A DNA stretch of 64,000 bases from Candidatus Cacconaster equi (lineage in GTDB: Bacteria > Bacteroidota > Bacteroidia > Bacteroidales > UBA932). The stretch spans positions 1 to 64,000 of the forward strand of contig JAGHSK010000017.1 of the NCBI GenBank assembly GCA_018065895.1. The letters are read 5' to 3'. The notes under the pieces were generated by a model that saw only the letters and a program-made list of their open reading frames with translations, was not told the DNA's origin and did not search any database. Each line of letters starts with the position of its first letter. The first letter of the stretch is position 1. Positions 10,980 to 19,942 of the stretch are shown here, in pieces. A program made the position numbers and the translations under genes.

Positions 10980-11009
10980 AAAAGGGCAACTCTGTCGAGT
11001 TACCCTTTT
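10980..11009 (-). terminator. Intrinsic terminator of the epimerase transcript
   Basis: On the minus strand AAAAGGGTAACTC-GACA-GAGTTGCCCTTTT followed by a T-tract. Confidence 0.75.
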
Positions 11010-11025
11010 CTGCTTCTGATGTTTT

Positions 11026-12192
11026 TTACAAGCTGATGATGCCAGGCTTCTTGGCAAGTCCCAAACCTGGTTTGTCTTCAAGGGTGATACGTCCGTCAAC
11101 GAGTTTCATTCCTTCGAAGCAGTCGTTTCCGAGAAGATAATTGCCATCGAGATCCGCCCACTCCATCTTAGGAGAGATCTGTGCGGCAGCGGATATTGCA
11201 ACGGATGTCTCGGTCATACAACCGACCATCAGCTTCATATGCAGCTGTTCAGCCATGGTAATCATCTGACGGGCCTCATAAAGTCCGGTGCACTTCATCA
11301 ACTTGATGTTGATTCCGTGGAACGCTCCTTTGAGCTTAGGGATGTCTGTCAGACGCTGGCAGGATTCATCCGCCATGACAGGCAATGGACTGCGCTCGGT
11401 TACCCAGGCTATTTCGTCAAGATTGTATTTGCTCATAGGCTGCTCAATCATTGTGACGCCCTTCTCAGCAAGCCAGTTGATCATATCGAGAGCGTAATAT
11501 TTGTCTTTCCATCCCTGGTTTGCATCAATGACGATGTTACGGTTGTCGCGAGCGCGGATGAACTCAATCATACGCTTGTCCTCTTTCTCCGTCATTCCCA
11601 GCTTAACCTTGATGATCTTGTTCCAGTTGGCTTCGTCAAGCTTGGTCTGGAGCATTTCGTCTGACTCATCATAGCCTATTGTATAGCAGGTGTAAGGAGC
11701 TTTCTTTGCGTCGAATCCCCACATCTTCCACCAAGGCTGGCCCATGATGTTACCGCAAAGGTCGTGAAGCGCAATGTCGATTGAGGCCTTGGCAGCAGTA
11801 TTGTTGGTTGTGATCTTGTCGCACGCCTTCATTATGTCCTCAATCTGGAAAGGATTGTCGAACTGAGGAAGAATGTTTTCAATCACCTTCTTGTAGTATT
11901 CGTGGCAGGAAGCCTGTGTCTCACCGAGATATGGTGGCATTGCGGCCTCACCGTAGCCCTCGTAGCCATCCCAGCTGAGGCGTGTGATAACGATAGGGGT
12001 AGTTGTTCTGGAAGAACCTGAAATGTGGAAGGTGAACTTCATGATACCCTGAAAATCCTCCCAGTCGAGTTGCAGTTTCTTGCTTCCGCTCTTCTTCACT
12101 GCCTTTGCGGCAAACAGATCAGAGGGCTTCCACATTGCAGCAGCAGCCGTCATCAGCCCTGCCGTCTTGAGAAATGTTCTACGATTGCTCAT
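11026..12192 (-). CDS. Enolase-superfamily dipeptide (L-Ala-D/L-Glu) epimerase with Tat-like signal
   Basis: MSNRRTFLKTAG twin-arginine motif; KVKLGM, DANQGW and MIEQPM muconate-lactonizing-enzyme group motifs. Confidence 0.85.
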   Translation of the reverse strand: MSNRRTFLKTAGLMTAAAAMWKPSDLFAAKAVKKSGSKKLQLDWEDFQGIMKFTFHISGSSRTTTPIVITRLSWDGYEGYGEAAMPPYLGETQASCHEYYKKVIENILPQFDNPFQIEDIMKACDKITTNNTAAKASIDIALHDLCGNIMGQPWWKMWGFDAKKAPYTCYTIGYDESDEMLQTKLDEANWNKIIKVKLGMTEKEDKRMIEFIRARDNRNIVIDANQGWKDKYYALDMINWLAEKGVTMIEQPMSKYNLDEIAWVTERSPLPVMADESCQRLTDIPKLKGAFHGINIKLMKCTGLYEARQMITMAEQLHMKLMVGCMTETSVAISAAAQISPKMEWADLDGNYLLGNDCFEGMKLVDGRITLEDKPGLGLAKKPGIISL

Positions 12193-12212
12193 ATTTTTGT
12201 GATTTTGTGTTG

Positions 12213-13256
12213 TTATTCAAAATAGACTCCGCCCTTTGCTATGGAAGTCACACCCTTGTCGCAGTCCTGAGTGCCGATGATACGTGCTGCTCGGATGATC
12301 TTGCGTTTGTAGTAATCCGGACGACTCTCGTCAAGGATGTTGTTGATACGCACGACGCCGGCAGAATGGATAATCATACCTTCGCCCATATATATGCCGA
12401 CGTGGGAGATTCGTTCAGGCCTTTCAGCTGTAGCCTCCCTTCCGAAGAACACGAGGTCGGCCGGCTGAAGGTTGTCATAGCCTTCACTTACGTCAACGGG
12501 ATCACCTGTCTTGTACTGCTGTGAGGCATTACGCAGAAGCTGGTATCCGTTCAGGTAATATACACTCTTCGAAAATCCGCTGCAGTCAACTCCTTTGATT
12601 GAAGTGCCAGCCCAAAGATAAGGGATGCCCACGAACTTCTTCGCAGTTGCTATGATTTCCGCCCTGGCGCGGTCAATGTCAGCTTGTGGAGCATCGGCAG
12701 GCACCACGGCAACACGGCTGTTGGCCCACTGCTCGAAATCGGTAACGTCTGCAGTCAGAGCGAAGGCGTGTTTTCCATTAGGAAGAATTACTTCAGTGTA
12801 TTTGCCTGATGTACCGGCATATTGTACGATACAGCCACAAACGGCGTCACACACTCTCTGGGCATCCGCCTTAGGCGCTTCCACAAAGAAGGTATAATCG
12901 TTTGTGACAATCACACGCTTTGACTTTTTCCAAGCTGCAAGGGCATCTTCGTCTGTCATCTGTATTGCAGCATCATTCACCCACGCTTTGTATCCGTCAG
13001 GTGTCTCAATCATTACCCAATAGTCATCTTCCGGAGCATAATGCACTTTTACAGGTGTACCCATAAGGGCCTGTGTACCCAGTTCGGCAGCGTAATCAGG
13101 ATCTTCGCGCATATTGATAACGGAAAGCGAAGCAAATGCAAGCCCGTTGAGTTCCTCATACTGCGGTTCTTCAATGTTCTGTTCACTCTTCGGTTGATTT
13201 GAACTGCAGGCAACGGCAAGGATTGCGCAGGCAACAATCAAAAAACACTTTTTCAT
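12213..13256 (-). CDS. SH3-domain NlpC/P60 lipoprotein (YkfC-like gamma-D-Glu-diamino acid endopeptidase)
   Basis: Lipobox (LAVACSS), NlpC/P60 motif GVDCSGFSKSVYYLNG plus SHVGIYMG; start placed at the internal signal-peptide Met at 13256. Confidence 0.85.
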   Translation of the reverse strand: MKKCFLIVACAILAVACSSNQPKSEQNIEEPQYEELNGLAFASLSVINMREDPDYAAELGTQALMGTPVKVHYAPEDDYWVMIETPDGYKAWVNDAAIQMTDEDALAAWKKSKRVIVTNDYTFFVEAPKADAQRVCDAVCGCIVQYAGTSGKYTEVILPNGKHAFALTADVTDFEQWANSRVAVVPADAPQADIDRARAEIIATAKKFVGIPYLWAGTSIKGVDCSGFSKSVYYLNGYQLLRNASQQYKTGDPVDVSEGYDNLQPADLVFFGREATAERPERISHVGIYMGEGMIIHSAGVVRINNILDESRPDYYKRKIIRAARIIGTQDCDKGVTSIAKGGVYFE

Positions 13257-13307
13257 ATTTTTTAAGTTTACATTTAGATGTTCAACCAACAAATTTAATG
13301 ATTTTCA

Positions 13308-13315
13308 TATCTTTG
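13308..13315 (+). promoter_or_regulatory. Putative -7 element (TATCTTTG) for the radical SAM gene
   Basis: Exact TAnnTTTG match 12 nt before ATG 13328. Confidence 0.55.
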
Positions 13316-13327
13316 TGCAAGAAAAAA

Positions 13328-14260
13328 ATGGAAGTAAAATTGAAAAAAAGATATAATCCTTTCGCTGATTTTCTCAAGGAAAAATACGGAGGCAGACTTC
13401 AGAAACTGGTGATTGACGCAGGCTTTTCCTGCCCGAACCGCGATGGGACTCTCGCCTTCGGAGGATGCACTTACTGCGACAACAATGCATTCCATCCCAA
13501 TTACAGCACTCCGGACAAAAGCATAGCGCAACAGATTGACGAAGGGATAGAATTCCATAAGATAAGATATCCCAGGGCAACACGCTATCTTGCCTATTTT
13601 CAACCATATTCCAATACTCACGCTCCAATTGAAAGGCTCAAGGAGATTTACGGCCAGGCTCTCGCCCACCCTGCCGTCTGCGGCATTGTCATAGGCACCC
13701 GACCGGACTGTGTCGATGAGCGGAAGCTTGACTACCTTGCCCAGCTGCAGAAAGAGCACATCGTCATATTGGAATACGGCATCGAATCCTGCTACGACCA
13801 GACACTCACCCACATCAACCGCCATCACACCTGGGCACAGGCAGTCGAGGCCGTGAAAATGACGCATGAGCGCGGGATAATGACAGGAGCGCATTTCATT
13901 TTCGGGCTGCCGGGAGAGAGCAGGGAAATGATGCTCAATATGGCAGGTATGATCAACACGCTGCCTGTGGATTCCGTGAAGTTCCACCAGCTCCAGATAA
14001 TCAAAGGGACTCGGATGGAGCGGGAGTTCGCCCAATACCCGGAAAGGTTCGTAACCTGGGACCTTCAGGAATACATCGATTTTTTCATAGATTTCCTGGA
14101 GAGATTGCGGATGGACCTTCGCATAGAACGTTTCGCCGGGGAGGTTCCACCGAGATTCGTCAACTCCACGCCCTGGGGTAAGGTCCGCAATGTGGAGCTG
14201 CTCAGAATGCTTGAAAAAAGGCTGGAAGAGCGGGACACCTGGCAGGGAAGGCTGAAATAA
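13328..14260 (+). CDS. TIGR01212/YhcC-family radical SAM protein
   Basis: CPNRDGTLAFGGCTYCDN cysteine cluster, FGLPGES motif; start moved to ATG 13328 downstream of the predicted promoter. Confidence 0.88.
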   Translation: MEVKLKKRYNPFADFLKEKYGGRLQKLVIDAGFSCPNRDGTLAFGGCTYCDNNAFHPNYSTPDKSIAQQIDEGIEFHKIRYPRATRYLAYFQPYSNTHAPIERLKEIYGQALAHPAVCGIVIGTRPDCVDERKLDYLAQLQKEHIVILEYGIESCYDQTLTHINRHHTWAQAVEAVKMTHERGIMTGAHFIFGLPGESREMMLNMAGMINTLPVDSVKFHQLQIIKGTRMEREFAQYPERFVTWDLQEYIDFFIDFLERLRMDLRIERFAGEVPPRFVNSTPWGKVRNVELLRMLEKRLEERDTWQGRLK

Positions 14261-14262
14261 AA

Positions 14263-14292
14263 AGAGGGTTGCCCTTCTTCGGGCAGCCCTCT
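14263..14292. terminator. Intrinsic terminator (probably bidirectional)
   Basis: AGAGGGTTGCCC-TTCTTC-GGGCAGCCCTCT stem between convergent genes. Confidence 0.75.
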
Positions 14293-14313
14293 CCGATCTA
14301 TTTTCAGGAAAGA

Positions 14314-14589
14314 TTACTTCTTTGCAAGTGCCGACAGTTTCTCGCACAAAGCGTCAAGGCCGGCATAAAGTTCCTTCACGATATTATTGTAATAAGCCTT
14401 CTTGCTTCCCTCTTTTGCAGGGTGATTGACCTTCACGAAAAGATCCTCTGCAAGATCGTTGGCTGCATTCATAAGAGCCTCAACCTTCTCGGTAGGAACC
14501 TCTTCATGAAACATGGAGAAAAGAAGGCAGTCTTCGATAAAATCACTTACCAGGAACTCAATGTCCTTTTTGATAACTCTTAGGTTCAT
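14314..14589 (-). CDS. Small conserved-looking helical protein of unknown function (91 aa)
   Basis: Intact ORF directly downstream of pnp on the same strand with 2 nt spacing. Confidence 0.7.
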   Translation of the reverse strand: MNLRVIKKDIEFLVSDFIEDCLLFSMFHEEVPTEKVEALMNAANDLAEDLFVKVNHPAKEGSKKAYYNNIVKELYAGLDALCEKLSALAKK

Positions 14590-14591
14590 TT

Positions 14592-16880
14592 TTATTCTGA
14601 TTTAGGGTTGTTGTTTTCTTTTCTTGGTCCTCTTTCACGGTTGTCCTTGTTGAAAGGGCGGCGAGGCCCGTTGTTGTGGCGATCACCTGAAGGGCGGCGG
14701 TCACCCTGAGGACGCGGTTTGCGCTCAGGTTCAACATAGCCTTCCGGTTTTTCGAGGAGGGCTCTGCGGCTCAGACGGAGCTTGCCGGTCTTGGCATCGA
14801 TTTCGAGGAGTTTTACATCCACTTCGTCACCTTCGTGAAGGACATCCTCGACCTTTTCAGTCTTTGCCCAGTCAATTTCGGAGATGTGGAGCAACCCCTC
14901 CTTGCCAGGAAGAATCTCTACGAAAGCACCGAATTCAAGGATTGAAACCACCTTGCCGTGATATACTTCACCGACCTCAGGAACGGTTGTGATGGCCTTT
15001 ATCTTTGCAAGGCAGGCATCCATTGCTTCGCGGTTGTCACCGAAGATATCGACAACTCCGATTGCATTGCCCTGAGCATCTTTCTGCTCTTCGATTGTGA
15101 TGGTGCATCCTGTCTCCTTCTGCATGCCCTGAATGGTCTCGCCACCTTTTCCGATGATGGCTCCGATGAATTCGCCTGCAACCTGAATCTGGACGATGCG
15201 AGGAACGAACGGCTTGTAATCCTCACGAGGCTTGTCGATGGTCTTGAGCATCTCACCCATAATATGCATACGGCCCTGACGTGCCTGTTCAAGAGCTTTT
15301 TCGAGAACATCATAGCTCAGTCCGTCAACCTTGATATCCATCTGGGTGGCGGTGATTCCGTCTGCAGTACCGGTAACCTTGAAGTCCATATCGCCGAGAT
15401 GGTCCTCGTCACCAAGTATGTCGGTAAGGATGGCATAACGGTCATTAGGACGTTCAGCATCCGTGATCAGGCCCATGGCTACACCCGCAACAGGTTTCTT
15501 GATCTTCACACCTGCATCCATAAGGGCAAGGCAGCCGCCGCAAACGGAAGCCATTGAAGAAGATCCGTTTGACTCAAGAATATCTGATACCACACGTACT
15601 GCGTATGGATTTTCAGGAGCCAATGGAACAACCGGCTTGAGAGCGCGCATTGCAAGGTTTCCGTGACCGATCTCACGACGGCCGACACCTCGCTGGGCTT
15701 TTGCTTCACCGGTTGCAAAAGGAGGGAAGTTGTAATGAAGAACGAACTGCTGGTCGTCCTGAATGAGAACCTCGTCAGTCTCCTTCATATCCATCTTGGT
15801 ACCGAGGGTGACAGTGGCAAGCGACTGAGTCTCACCACGGGTGAAGATAGCGCTTCCGTGTGCGCAAGGCAGATAGTCAACCTCGCACCAGATAGGGCGC
15901 ACCTGATTGCATACTCGGCCGTCAAGGCGGATGCCCTCGTCGAGAATCATATTACGCATCGCCTCTTTCTCCTCGTTGTGATAATATCTTTCAACAAGAG
16001 GAGCCTTCTCCTCAAGTTCCTCTTCAGGAATGGTTGCAAGGAACTCTTCCTTAATAGCCACGAAGCCGTCTTCACGCTCATGTTTAGGCTTTGCGCTCTT
16101 TGCCAGAGCATAGCACTTGTCGTAGCAGAATTCGTGAACGGCCTTCTTGAGTTCCTCATCCTCTACGTCGTGAGGATAGTCACGCTTGTTGACGTCGGTG
16201 CCGAGTTCCTTCATAAGCTCTTTCTGAACGCGGCAGTGGCGTTTGATCTCCTCGTGGGCGAATTTGATCGCCTCAAGCATATCGTGTTCGCTGACCTCGT
16301 TCATCTCGCCTTCCACCATCATGATGTTCTCTTCGGTGGCTGCGACCATAAGTTCAAGGTCAGAATCTTTCATTTCGCTGAAGTTAGGGTTGATCTTGAA
16401 CTGCCCGTTTATGCGGCACACGCGAACCTCCGAGATAGGTCCCATGAATGGGAGGTCGCTGGTGGCAAGGGCGCAAGATGCAGCCAGTCCTGCAAGAGCA
16501 TCCGGCTGGATGTCCTTCTCTGCAGAGATAAGGTTTACGTTCACATAAACCTCAAGATGAAAATCGTCAGGCCAGAGAGGTCTGATAGGACGGTCCACAA
16601 GGCGGGAGATCAGAATCTCATAGTCAGAAGCCTTGCCTTCCCTCTTCATGAATCCGCCGGGGAAGCGTCCTGCTGAATAATACTTTTCTTTGTAATCAAC
16701 CTGAAGCGGAAGGAAATCAGTGCCTTCCTTCACTTCTGAAGCAGCCGTGACGGTTGCAAGCAACATTGTGCCGCCCATCTTGACCACTGCTGAACCGGCC
16801 GCCTGTTTCGCCAATTTGCCGGTTTCAATTTCAATTGTTCTACCATCAGCCAGTTGGATGGTTTTCTTTATTATATTCAT
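14592..16880 (-). CDS. pnp: Polyribonucleotide nucleotidyltransferase
   Basis: Two RNase PH domains, KH ([20 protein letters not shown]) and S1 ([28 protein letters not shown]) domains. Confidence 0.98.
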   Translation of the reverse strand: MNIIKKTIQLADGRTIEIETGKLAKQAAGSAVVKMGGTMLLATVTAASEVKEGTDFLPLQVDYKEKYYSAGRFPGGFMKREGKASDYEILISRLVDRPIRPLWPDDFHLEVYVNVNLISAEKDIQPDALAGLAASCALATSDLPFMGPISEVRVCRINGQFKINPNFSEMKDSDLELMVAATEENIMMVEGEMNEVSEHDMLEAIKFAHEEIKRHCRVQKELMKELGTDVNKRDYPHDVEDEELKKAVHEFCYDKCYALAKSAKPKHEREDGFVAIKEEFLATIPEEELEEKAPLVERYYHNEEKEAMRNMILDEGIRLDGRVCNQVRPIWCEVDYLPCAHGSAIFTRGETQSLATVTLGTKMDMKETDEVLIQDDQQFVLHYNFPPFATGEAKAQRGVGRREIGHGNLAMRALKPVVPLAPENPYAVRVVSDILESNGSSSMASVCGGCLALMDAGVKIKKPVAGVAMGLITDAERPNDRYAILTDILGDEDHLGDMDFKVTGTADGITATQMDIKVDGLSYDVLEKALEQARQGRMHIMGEMLKTIDKPREDYKPFVPRIVQIQVAGEFIGAIIGKGGETIQGMQKETGCTITIEEQKDAQGNAIGVVDIFGDNREAMDACLAKIKAITTVPEVGEVYHGKVVSILEFGAFVEILPGKEGLLHISEIDWAKTEKVEDVLHEGDEVDVKLLEIDAKTGKLRLSRRALLEKPEGYVEPERKPRPQGDRRPSGDRHNNGPRRPFNKDNRERGPRKENNNPKSE

Positions 16881-16898
16881 ATCGTCTTAAAATGTCCT

Positions 16899-16928
16899 AC
16901 AAAAAAGGCCGCATATTTCGGCGGCCTT
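16899..16928 (-). terminator. Intrinsic terminator after rpsO
   Basis: AAGGCCGC..GCGGCCTT stem with flanking A/T run. Confidence 0.7.
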
Positions 16929-16946
16929 ACATCAGGTTTTCCTATT

Positions 16947-17222
16947 TTACTTACGAAGGTTAAGAGCCTTCACAATAGCTCTGTATCTCTCGATATCGGT
17001 AGCCTTGAGGTAATCAAGCATCTGACGACGTTTACCGATCAGGCGCTGCATTGCGCGCTGGGTGCCGTGGTCTTTCTTGTTTGCCTTGAGGTGACCGGTC
17101 AGGTGAGCGATACGGTAGGAAAACAAAGCAATCTGGCTCTCTGGAGAACCAGTGTCAACATTAGACTTTCCGTATTGACCGAAAATCTCTTGCTTCTTGT
17201 CTGCGTTCAGATATTCTGACAT
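16947..17222 (-). CDS. rpsO: 30S ribosomal protein S15
   Basis: TGSPESQIALFSYRIAHLTGHLKANKKDHGTQRAMQRLIGKRRQMLDYL. Confidence 0.98.
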   Translation of the reverse strand: MSEYLNADKKQEIFGQYGKSNVDTGSPESQIALFSYRIAHLTGHLKANKKDHGTQRAMQRLIGKRRQMLDYLKATDIERYRAIVKALNLRK

Positions 17223-17378
17223 TGTAGCAAAAAATTAATTAATAAAATCTCCCGACTTTTTCGGGTCTGCAAATGTAGGGATTATTTTCGAATTTACAAG
17301 TATTCCCAATCAATTTGTAAAAAACTGCCACTATTTGTAATTTTGAAGCAATAAAGCAGCAGTATCTTTCCCAGTCCC

Positions 17379-17774
17379 ATGATTTTCAAATTCATATACC
17401 GACGCAGGCGCAGGCCGAAACCTTCGGGTCCGGAGATTGAGCGGCTCCGCGCCGAAGCCAAGGCTTTTCTGCCTGACCGGCTCAGGGAACTGGCGGTACA
17501 GAAGGGATTTGCCGACGGGAGTCACTGCGAATACCGGCGCATATTCATAAAGAACAACCTCACGAATTGGGGCAGTTGCTCGTCAAAAGGCAACATCAAC
17601 CTCAACCTGCGGCTGATGCTGCTTCCGGAGCATTTGCGTGACTATGTGATTCTGCACGAGTTGTGCCATCTCAGGTACCCGAACCACGGAAAGGAGTTCC
17701 ACTCCCTGCTGAACAGCTTGTGCAATGGGCAAGAGAAGCAGCTTCGCGAAGAATTAAGGGGCTACCACACATAA
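17379..17774 (+). CDS. YgjP/DUF45-like zinc metallopeptidase
   Basis: NWGSCSSKGNINLNLRLMLLP and VILHELCHLRYPNHGKEFHSLL (HExxH-like zinc motif). Confidence 0.85.
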   Translation: MIFKFIYRRRRRPKPSGPEIERLRAEAKAFLPDRLRELAVQKGFADGSHCEYRRIFIKNNLTNWGSCSSKGNINLNLRLMLLPEHLRDYVILHELCHLRYPNHGKEFHSLLNSLCNGQEKQLREELRGYHT

Positions 17775-17806
17775 AAAATGTCCGACAAGATCTGCCGGAC
17801 ATTTTT
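17774..17806. terminator. Bidirectional terminator between the YgjP-like gene and glyA
   Basis: AAAAATGTCCG..CGGACATTTTT. Confidence 0.8.
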
Positions 17807-17823
17807 CAGTTTTCAGAAAGGGC

Positions 17824-19104
17824 TTACCACCTGTTGAGCGGCATTCCGTACATCTTTCTCTTGACCTGATCTTTGACCTCCGCAATGACTTTGTCGTCAT
17901 CGACATTGCTCAGAACCTTGTCAATAAGGTCAACGATTCCAGGCATATCCTTCTCCACAAGGCCACGTGAAGTGACTGCAGGTGTTCCGACACGCAGGCC
18001 CGAAGTCTGGAAAGCGCTTCGGCTGTCAAACGGAACCATATTCTTGTTGACGGTGATGCCGGCGCGTACGAGAGCCTTTTCCGCCACCTTTCCGGTAAGA
18101 TCAGGATATTTGGTACGAAGATCTATCAGCATAAGATGGTTGTCTGTTCCTCCGGAAACGACATAGTAACCCTTGTCGATGAAAGCCTGAGCCAGAGCCT
18201 TGGCGTTCTTCTGAACCTGGATCTGATAATCCTTGAATTCAGGCTGGAGAGCCTCATAGAAGGCGACAGCCTTGGCTGCGATGCAATGCTCGAGCGGACC
18301 GCCCTGAATGCCCGGGAAGACTGCAGAATTGATCATCGCGCTCATCATCTTGATCTGGCCCTTCGGAGTAGTTACTCCCCACGGATTTTCAAAGTCCTTG
18401 CCGATGAGGATGATACCGCCACGTGGACCGCGAAGGGTCTTGTGAGTGGTGGAAGTCACTATGTGGGCATACTTGACAGGGTTCTTCAAAAGACCTGCTG
18501 CAATGAGTCCCGCAGGATGAGCCATATCCACCATGAAAATAGCGCCTACCTTGTCGGCTATTGCGCGCATCCGTTCCCAATCCCATTCACGCGAATATGC
18601 AGAAGCACCGCCCACGATAAGTTTCGGTCTGCACTCAAGAGCGAGCTTTTCCATTTCGTCGTAATCTACAAGACCAGTCTCCTGATTCAACTTATAGCCA
18701 ACGGCTTTATAGAGCATACCACTGACGTTTACAGGTGAACCGTGTGAAAGATGTCCGCCGTGCGACAGGTCGAGGCCCATAAAGGTGTCTCCCGGCTTGA
18801 GGCAAGCCTGAAAAACCGCCATATTGGCCTGAGCGCCGGAATGAGGCTGGACATTGGCGAATTCTGCATCAAAAAGTTTGCATACGCGGTCAATTGCGAG
18901 TTGTTCAATCTGGTCAACAACCTCACAGCCACCGTAATATCTTGCTCCGGGATATCCTTCAGCATACTTGTTTGTGCAAACGCTGCCAAGAGCCTCAAGC
19001 ACCTGATTGCTCACGAAGTTCTCGGATGCTATGAGCTCAATACCTTCACTCTCACGCTCTTCCTCTTTGCGAAGAAGCTCGGAAATCTGTACATCTTGTT
19101 TCAT
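17824..19104 (-). CDS. glyA: Serine hydroxymethyltransferase
   Basis: [41 protein letters not shown]. Confidence 0.98.
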   Translation of the reverse strand: MKQDVQISELLRKEEERESEGIELIASENFVSNQVLEALGSVCTNKYAEGYPGARYYGGCEVVDQIEQLAIDRVCKLFDAEFANVQPHSGAQANMAVFQACLKPGDTFMGLDLSHGGHLSHGSPVNVSGMLYKAVGYKLNQETGLVDYDEMEKLALECRPKLIVGGASAYSREWDWERMRAIADKVGAIFMVDMAHPAGLIAAGLLKNPVKYAHIVTSTTHKTLRGPRGGIILIGKDFENPWGVTTPKGQIKMMSAMINSAVFPGIQGGPLEHCIAAKAVAFYEALQPEFKDYQIQVQKNAKALAQAFIDKGYYVVSGGTDNHLMLIDLRTKYPDLTGKVAEKALVRAGITVNKNMVPFDSRSAFQTSGLRVGTPAVTSRGLVEKDMPGIVDLIDKVLSNVDDDKVIAEVKDQVKRKMYGMPLNRW

Positions 19105-19172
19105 ATCGTATATAATGAATTAAATTTCCAATGGGATATTACACAAAGATACTTCAATTTCCCGAAAAACAA

Positions 19173-19358
19173 TCACAAAATGTGAAACTCTCCGTTTTCA
19201 TCCTTCTCTATCCAATCACCTTCATTGACCGTAACGTAGCCTTCTTTTGTCTGAAGAGAAAGCATCGAGAAACCCATACAGAAATAAGGGGCGAGAATTC
19301 TCCCGTCACAAAACTCCTTGACCTGAGGATAGTTCAATCCGGTATATTGAATTTTCAT
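19173..19358 (-). CDS. Small protein resembling the phage-associated 'PGDW..GEF' family
   Basis: 61-aa ORF with GYVTVNEGDWIEKDENGEFHIL motif, same strand as glyA. Confidence 0.5.
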   Translation of the reverse strand: MKIQYTGLNYPQVKEFCDGRILAPYFCMGFSMLSLQTKEGYVTVNEGDWIEKDENGEFHIL

Positions 19359-19383
19359 ATGCGTAAAGGTACATTAATTTTGC

Positions 19384-19391
19384 TACCTTTG
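19384..19391 (+). promoter_or_regulatory. Putative -7 element (TACCTTTG) for the TrmH-family gene
   Basis: TAnnTTTG match 17 nt before ATG 19409. Confidence 0.45.
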
Positions 19392-19408
19392 CCCTGCAAA
19401 AGACAAAT

Positions 19409-19942
19409 ATGTTCCGGAAACTTCTCAACAGCGAATTGGGCCGCATAAGCGTGGAAGAGTACAAAGAAGCCGAAAAGGCCCCCATAGTGCTTGTGCTTGA
19501 CAATATCCGCAGCCAGCATAACATAGGATCCGCTTTCCGTACCTGTGACGCTTTCCGCGTAGAAAAAATATTTTTGTGCGGTATATGTGCCGTTCCTCCG
19601 ACTGCAGAAATTCACAAATCCGCACTCGGAGCCGAATTCAGCGTGGATTGGGAGTATTCTGCACAGACCACTGGCGCGGTAAGGAAATTGAAGGATGAGG
19701 GGTATGTCATCGTCAGTGTGGAGCAAGCCGAGAATTCAACCATGCTACAGGATTTCCGGATGGAAGACGGCCGGAAATATGCCTTCGTATTCGGAAATGA
19801 GGTCAAAGGCGTCCAACAGGAAGTTGTGGACGAATCAGACCTATGTCTTGAGATACCCCAATACGGAACAAAACATTCCCTGAATGTATCCGTTTCTATA
19901 GGAGTAATCCTTTGGGGAATACGTGGCGCCAAAGTCAGCTAG
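19409..19942 (+). CDS. TrmH/SpoU-family RNA 2'-O-methyltransferase
   Basis: LVLDNIRSQHNIGSAFRTCDAFRVEKIFLCG, FVFGNEVKGV, LEIPQYGTKHSLNVSVSIGV. Confidence 0.93.
   Translation: MFRKLLNSELGRISVEEYKEAEKAPIVLVLDNIRSQHNIGSAFRTCDAFRVEKIFLCGICAVPPTAEIHKSALGAEFSVDWEYSAQTTGAVRKLKDEGYVIVSVEQAENSTMLQDFRMEDGRKYAFVFGNEVKGVQQEVVDESDLCLEIPQYGTKHSLNVSVSIGVILWGIRGAKVS

Noticed and set aside
13295-14347. 350-aa - strand ORF antisense to the radical SAM gene
   Set aside because: Shadow ORF; the + strand has convincing cysteine motifs and a promoter.
15663-16676. 337-aa + strand ORF antisense to pnp
   Set aside because: Shadow ORF of a conserved gene.
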